This document shows, piece by piece, positions 59,806 through 64,000 of a stretch of 64,000 bases of DNA. Under the pieces are notes generated by a model. The model made no database searches, was not told the origin of the DNA, and saw nothing but the letters and a program-made list of their open reading frames with translations. Within the stretch, counting starts at the first letter, position 1. Every line of letters starts with the position of its first letter. The translations under genes and the position numbers were made by a program. This DNA is from RBG-16-49-21 sp040768125. GTDB lineage: Bacteria; Spirochaetota; UBA4802; UBA5550. The stretch spans positions 130,830-194,829 of the forward strand of contig JAXGNG010000007.1 in assembly GCA_040768125.1 (NCBI GenBank). The letters run 5' to 3'.

Positions 59806-61473
59806 TTACTTGTTTTTGTTCTTTTTTCGAAATTCTCCGGGCGTCATTTTCATGAATTTTTTAAAGGCCCTGTTAAAAGTCCTCAGGTTCTCAAACCCGA
59901 CTGATAACGCGATTTCTGTTATACCTTCATTCGTTTCCACGAGTCTTTCCCTGGCATCAACGACCCTCAAATTGTAGATATAATCACTGAGTTTCATGCT
60001 GGTATATTTATTAAACATCCTGCTGAGGCTGTCAGGATGCATGTCAACATACGCAGCCAGTCCTTCCCGCGAGAGATCATGCAAATAATTTTCAGCAATG
60101 AAATCGGCGACTTTTTGGATTTTCTCCTTGAACTTATTCGAAAATTGAATGCTATTCTTCCTTAATTTTTTTTCATTTTGCAATAATGTGTTTTCAATGA
60201 TATAATTTTCCAGGCTGTTATTTAAATCTATAACTTCTCTTGAAAGATTTATCCATCTGTATACCATTACCATCGCTGTTCCTAGAAAGATAAAAATCCC
60301 TGTAAAAGCAATTTTCATGTGAAAAAAATGGTACCCCCAGACAGATATATTCATTCCTGTCATTTTCAGTATTTTGGCAATGATATCATGAAATCCTGAC
60401 AACGTGCCTAACGTTCCAAAGATGGCAAACATCTTTGCATATTCCTTTCCTTTAAAAACAGCGTAATAGTAACAGGACAAATTGTATATTCCGATTATTG
60501 ATAAAAATATCAGCACAATGGTTTTTGCAAGGAAGTCATCATATGACAGTAAAAATAGAAATATATCAACAAGGATATAACCGATTAAGGCTATATAGAG
60601 TAACCGCTCAATTGTCTTTCTTTCAAATTCAAACAGTCTGTGAAGAAAAATAGGGAACGCAACATTTAAAGACATGTAAGAAAAAAGCAGTAATTTCCTT
60701 CTAAAATAATCATTGCCATATATCCATGGCCAAAAGTTACAGAAATCAAAAATAATGAAAAAGCCCGCAACAAGCATAATGCAATAAAAAAGATATTCGG
60801 TTTCCTCGGGATTTCTGGAAAAATAAAACATAAACATGATAAATAAACCAAGACCAATTCCGATAACAACATAGCATAATGTTATGTTCAGCAAGTTGAA
60901 ATTCAAGCAGTCCTGTTTCCAGTCCCTGTAATTTGCAATGGCAATTTTCCCAACCATGTCTCCATATAAACCATACGATATCCTGATAGCTATTACATTT
61001 ATTCCGCCGTAATGTATTGTGCTTCCAGGAACGGCATAATGCCTGGGGAAATTCCACATTGATTGTTCACCAGGAGGAAAACTGCCTAATGAACCGATTT
61101 TTTCACCATTAAAAAAAGTTACATCAGCATTCGATATTGTTCCCAGGATAAGCCCCATGTTGTCATGTTTTACCTCTTTTGTTATAATAATTTTTTTTCT
61201 GAGCCAGCAGATCTTTTTCTCAGAATTATTATGAAATCTTTCATATTGTAAAAAACTGCCCGGCATATAAATATCATCCCACGATGAATCATCATAATCA
61301 ACTGATGAATAATCCTTATCATCACCAATTCTTATTTTCCAGTTTCCAGAGAGGGATACTTCATTATTCAGGGAATGAATAACCAGCGTGCCGGCTTCAA
61401 GATTTACAGAGGGAAGAAAAATTAAAAGTAGAACTACTGCTGAATAAAAAAAACCCATACTGATTATCTTCAT
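59806..61473 (-). CDS. Membrane-bound AraC regulator with GH2-like jelly roll and 7TM region
   Basis: From the ATG at 61473 the product has 555 residues: a signal peptide (1-25), a jelly roll (25-175) with LSGNWKIRIGDD, DDSSWDDIYMPGS, CWLRKKIIIT and ADVTFFNGEKIGSLG, about seven membrane helices (185-400), a coiled linker, and an AraC-type double helix-turn-helix (455-550, with LSREGLAAYVDMHPDSLSRMFNKYTSMKLSDY and ITEIALSVGFENLRTFNRAFKKFMKMTPGEFRKK). It binds DNA while in the membrane. The sensor part matches the chemoreceptor at 45550-47715. The DNA is strongly AT-rich. Confidence 0.92.
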   Translation of the reverse strand: MKIISMGFFYSAVVLLLIFLPSVNLEAGTLVIHSLNNEVSLSGNWKIRIGDDKDYSSVDYDDSSWDDIYMPGSFLQYERFHNNSEKKICWLRKKIIITKEVKHDNMGLILGTISNADVTFFNGEKIGSLGSFPPGEQSMWNFPRHYAVPGSTIHYGGINVIAIRISYGLYGDMVGKIAIANYRDWKQDCLNFNLLNITLCYVVIGIGLGLFIMFMFYFSRNPEETEYLFYCIMLVAGFFIIFDFCNFWPWIYGNDYFRRKLLLFSYMSLNVAFPIFLHRLFEFERKTIERLLYIALIGYILVDIFLFLLSYDDFLAKTIVLIFLSIIGIYNLSCYYYAVFKGKEYAKMFAIFGTLGTLSGFHDIIAKILKMTGMNISVWGYHFFHMKIAFTGIFIFLGTAMVMVYRWINLSREVIDLNNSLENYIIENTLLQNEKKLRKNSIQFSNKFKEKIQKVADFIAENYLHDLSREGLAAYVDMHPDSLSRMFNKYTSMKLSDYIYNLRVVDARERLVETNEGITEIALSVGFENLRTFNRAFKKFMKMTPGEFRKKNKNK

Positions 61474-61500
61474 ACAGGAAAGGCCCTCAGCCGTGATGGG
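61473..61500. repeat. Dispersed motif copy at the start of the AraC gene
   Basis: TACAGGAAAGGCCCTCAGCC then GTGATGGG overlaps the ATG and leader of the AraC gene. It is related to the copies at 55485 and 57148. Confidence 0.65.
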
Positions 61501-61634
61501 TCCACGGGACACAATGGACCGTATCAATATTTCTGACACAAAGATGGTGACATGGCACGCAAAAACCGCCGGAGAGAGTGCTTAATTGTATCGACACCCT
61601 GACGGTGGTGGCAGGCCGGCCACCGGGTCTCGGT

Positions 61635-61691
61635 CCCTGAGCCTGTCGAAGGGTGGTCCCTGGACCTGCCGAAAGGCCCTGCCCCGGGTGG
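61635..61691. repeat. CCCTGAGCCTGTCGAAGGG element and a weaker dispersed motif
   Basis: CCCTGAGCCTGTCGAAGGG (61635-61653) is a well-known short palindromic-like repeat of bacterial intergenic DNA. A GAAAGGCCCTGCCCCGGGTG segment follows at 61671-61690 and resembles the dispersed motif. This gap (61474-61721) has no gene. Confidence 0.6.
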
Positions 61692-61721
61692 TCCACCCAT
61701 CAGCAACTCGCCCTGCCGCGG

Positions 61722-63518
61722 TTACGCGTACAGCTCCTCGATCTCCCGCCGGTAACGCTTCGCTATCTCGCTCTTCTTCGGCTTGAAGGTGGGCGTCAGG
61801 AGCCCGTCCTCGATGGTGAATTCCGGCATCACGCGGAAGCGCTTGATAGACTCGTAGGAGGCGAGTTTCCTGTTGGCCGCGGCGATCTCTACCTCCACGA
61901 GGCCCCTCACCGCGGGATGATTCTGGAGTTCATCGACATTTCTGAAGGCGATGCCCTGCTTCCTCGCGCGCTCCTTCAGGGTATCGGGGTTCAGGGTGAC
62001 CAGGGCGGCGATGAAGTTGCGCCCGTCGCCGAGGACGCAGACCTGGTTGATGAGGGCCGAGGTCTGGAGGATGCTCTCGATCCGCGCCGGGGATATGTTC
62101 TTCCCCCCCGAGGTGATGATGAGCTCCTTCTTCCGGCCCGTGATGGTGAGGAAGCCGTCCGGGTCCTCGTAGCCGAGGTCCCCGGTATGGAGCCACCCCC
62201 TCTTCAGGGCCCTCTTCGTCTCCCCCGGCATTTTATAGTATCCCTTCATCACGTTCCTGCCCCGGAAGAGGATCTCCCCGTCATCGGCGATCTTCTGCTC
62301 CACGCCGGGGGCGGGAAATCCCACTGAACCGAATTTGAAATTATCGATGGCGCCGGCGTTCGTGAAGGAAGTGTTCTCCGTCATGCCGTAGCCCTCCAGG
62401 ATGATGATCCCGGCGGCGTGGAAGAACCGGGCCACGGCGGGGTTCAGGGGGGCGGCGCCGCTCACGCAGAACCGGATCCTTCCCCCCAGGGCGTCATGGA
62501 TCCGTTTAAAGATGAGCTTCGAGTAGATCCGGTAGCGGAGTCCGGTCAGGAAGGGCACGGGGCGCTTTTCCATAGTGAGGTCGCTCACCCGGTACCCGAC
62601 CTTCATGGCCCGGTTGAAGAGAAGGCGGGCGACGCCGCCCTTCTCCTCGATCCCCTCGTTAATTTTAATGTAGACCTTCTCGAAGACCCGGGGCACGCTG
62701 GGGAACCAGTGGGGCCGCACGATCTTCAGGTCGTCCACCACGGTCTCGATGGAGCGGCAGAAGGTCAGGGTGATGTTCGATATGATCGTGGCGTAGATGT
62801 CCACCCTGGCGAAGATGTGCGGCAGGGGGAGGAAGAGGAAGGTTTCGTCGGTCTCCCGTATGGGCATGCAGAGCTTCACGAGCTGGGCCGTGAAGATGAT
62901 GTTGTCCTGGGTGATCATCGCCCCCCTGGGGACCCCCGTTGTGCCCGAGGTGTAGACGATGGAGGCGAGATCATTGCGCCGCACGCCCTTTATCCTGGCG
63001 TCAAGGTCCTTCTCCTTCACGCCGCTTCCCGCGGCCATGAACTCGTCGAGGGAGACGACCCAGCCCTTCCCCGCCGCCGGAATGGGGCCGTACATCAGCA
63101 CCACCCTCTTCACCTTCGGGATCTTCTTCCGGATGGAGAGAAGCTTGGCGAGCTGGCCCGCGTCCTCGGCGAAGACGATCTTCGCGCCGGAATGGTTGAT
63201 GAGGTACCGGCAGTCCTCGCCGAGGAGCGAATGGTATATCCCCACGGTGACGCCGCCGATGAATACCGAGGAGATGTCGCAGAGGACCCACCGGTAGGAG
63301 CAGAACCCCATGACGGCGACCCGGTCGCCCCTTCGGATCCCCGCCTTGATGAGGGCCTTCGCGAGGGCCCTCGCCTCGCCGTAGAAGCCCCGCCACGTGA
63401 CGGAAGCGGTCTCCCCCGACTCATCCAGTATCCAGCGGTATCCGTCCTTTCCGGGGGAGCCCTCGAAGGTCACCCGCAGCATGTCGTGTATGTTCCGGTA
63501 ATCAATGATTCCTTCCAT
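61722..63518 (-). CDS. Long-chain acyl-CoA synthetase (AMP-forming)
   Basis: This protein has 598 residues. The ANL-superfamily motifs are YTSGTTGVPRGAM (P-loop, near residue 195), GYGMTEN (near 360), LHTGDLGYEDPDGFLTITGRKKELIITSGGKNISP (near 445-480) and the family C-terminal Lys region. It activates long-chain fatty acids to acyl-CoA, as in the FadD15-like group, and may act with the FadL channels at the other end of the window. The GC content returns to the core level here. GGGGGGTG precedes the ATG. Confidence 0.96.
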   Translation of the reverse strand: MEGIIDYRNIHDMLRVTFEGSPGKDGYRWILDESGETASVTWRGFYGEARALAKALIKAGIRRGDRVAVMGFCSYRWVLCDISSVFIGGVTVGIYHSLLGEDCRYLINHSGAKIVFAEDAGQLAKLLSIRKKIPKVKRVVLMYGPIPAAGKGWVVSLDEFMAAGSGVKEKDLDARIKGVRRNDLASIVYTSGTTGVPRGAMITQDNIIFTAQLVKLCMPIRETDETFLFLPLPHIFARVDIYATIISNITLTFCRSIETVVDDLKIVRPHWFPSVPRVFEKVYIKINEGIEEKGGVARLLFNRAMKVGYRVSDLTMEKRPVPFLTGLRYRIYSKLIFKRIHDALGGRIRFCVSGAAPLNPAVARFFHAAGIIILEGYGMTENTSFTNAGAIDNFKFGSVGFPAPGVEQKIADDGEILFRGRNVMKGYYKMPGETKRALKRGWLHTGDLGYEDPDGFLTITGRKKELIITSGGKNISPARIESILQTSALINQVCVLGDGRNFIAALVTLNPDTLKERARKQGIAFRNVDELQNHPAVRGLVEVEIAAANRKLASYESIKRFRVMPEFTIEDGLLTPTFKPKKSEIAKRYRREIEELYA

Positions 63519-63578
63519 GGCACCCCCCCATGAACTGTTTCTTGCCGGATCGCGTCCTCTTCCCCGACCCTCGTTATG

Positions 63579-64000
63579 CTACGCCTCTATATCGACAGAA
63601 TTGATCAGGACCTTCAGGTTGTCCGCCATGCCGGAAAGCTCCTCGGTGCTTGAGAGTATCTCCTCGGCCCCCGTGGAGTTCGCCAGGGTCAGCTCGTTAA
63701 TGGAACTCACGGTCTTCGCGACCTCCTCCGTGGCGATCTTGTGCTCGCGCGCCGCGACCTTGATCTCCTCGGTCTTCGACCGCACCGCCGCCACGTTCCG
63801 GTTCACCTCCTCGTTGGCCTCCAGGCGGGCCTCCATGCGTGAGGCGATGGCCTGCATGGCGTTGAAGTTCTCCGTCACCCCCCGGATGATGGAGCTTATG
63901 GTCTCGACCGTGCCCGTCACGTGGGCCTTGCCCCCGGCGATCTCCTTCTCGTTCTCTGCGATGAGCTGCCCGATGTTCTTGACGCTCTCCGACGTCCGGT
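63579..64000 (-). CDS. Methyl-accepting chemotaxis protein, C-terminal part (gene runs off the right edge)
   Basis: The frame is open from the right edge to a stop at 63579, giving the last 139 residues. The pattern SESVKNIGQLIAENEKEIAGG, then HKIATEEVAKTVSSINELT and GAEEILSSTEELSGMADNLKVL, is the descending helix of an MA signalling domain with methylation-type Glu/Gln/Ser-rich heptads. The hairpin tip and the sensor lie outside the window. Confidence 0.88.
   Translation of the reverse strand, partial: RTSESVKNIGQLIAENEKEIAGGKAHVTGTVETISSIIRGVTENFNAMQAIASRMEARLEANEEVNRNVAAVRSKTEEIKVAAREHKIATEEVAKTVSSINELTLANSTGAEEILSSTEELSGMADNLKVLINSVDIEA

Noticed and set aside
53524..61691. Integron attC sites as the explanation of the dispersed motifs
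   Set aside because: The core GTTRRRY/RYYYAAC boxes of attC sites are absent and no integrase gene is seen.
1..64000. tRNA, rRNA, CRISPR arrays, riboswitches and T-box leaders
   Set aside because: Intergenic gaps were read on both strands for cloverleaf, repeat-spacer and known leader patterns; none was convincing. A covariance-model search would be needed to exclude small RNAs.

Overview
This window looks like chromosomal DNA from a GC-rich diderm bacterium. A spirochaete of Leptospirales type is my best guess, but that is inference from gene content. The diderm call rests on a LolA-like carrier, two FadL/OmpP1-type channels, several barrels ending in a C-terminal Phe, and many lipoproteins. 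The spirochaete guess rests on the density of SpoIIE/GAF/HAMP and 7TM signalling proteins, chemoreceptors, a type III glutamine synthetase and the order hrcA-grpE-dnaK-dnaJ behind a CIRCE element. No rRNA, tRNA, CRISPR array or transposase was recognised.

Layout. 1-8 kb: the end of a histidine-kinase-like ATPase gene, a ComEC-type channel, a LolA-like protein, a TPR protein and two FadL paralogs. 8.4-13 kb: a GAF/SpoIIE regulator, a zinc-ribbon protein, a WecG/TagA glycosyltransferase, a repeat lipoprotein and a barrel. 13-18 kb: a nitrite/nitrosative-stress island with YgbA, an Fe-S protein, NrfH, NrfA, a cupin, a relic of a PAS (DUF438-type) gene and a Crp/Fnr regulator. Two TTGAC-N4-GTCAA palindromes sit at its promoters. 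18-29 kb: a short UvrD-like helicase, ankyrin and pentapeptide-repeat lipoproteins, QueH, a 7TM-GAF-SpoIIE protein, a HAMP protein, an isochorismatase-like hydrolase, an ECF sigma/anti-sigma pair and TyrS. 29-37 kb: a Cache chemoreceptor and the heat-shock cluster. 37-43 kb: a fused radical SAM protein, RsmA and GlnN. 43-52.7 kb: a prolyl-aminopeptidase-like lipoprotein, a hybrid 7TM chemoreceptor, a tandem pair of barrels, a ferredoxin-type protein and a hemolysin III family protein.

52.7-61.7 kb is different. It is visibly richer in AT, carries dispersed short repeats and a duplicated promoter/5'-gene segment, and holds a toxin-antitoxin-like nucleotidyltransferase pair, a secreted lipoprotein, a CDF transporter, a DUF302 protein, a YbjN-like protein, a diguanylate cyclase, a PilZ protein and a membrane-bound AraC regulator. 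I read it as an acquired, rearranged island. The window ends in GC-rich DNA with an acyl-CoA synthetase and the 3' part of a chemoreceptor gene.

The most interesting biology is the nitrosative-stress island with its two matching operators, the repeat-rich island, and a sensor module (GH2-like sugar-binding jelly roll plus 7TM) that is joined to a chemotaxis output in one gene and to an AraC DNA-binding output in another.
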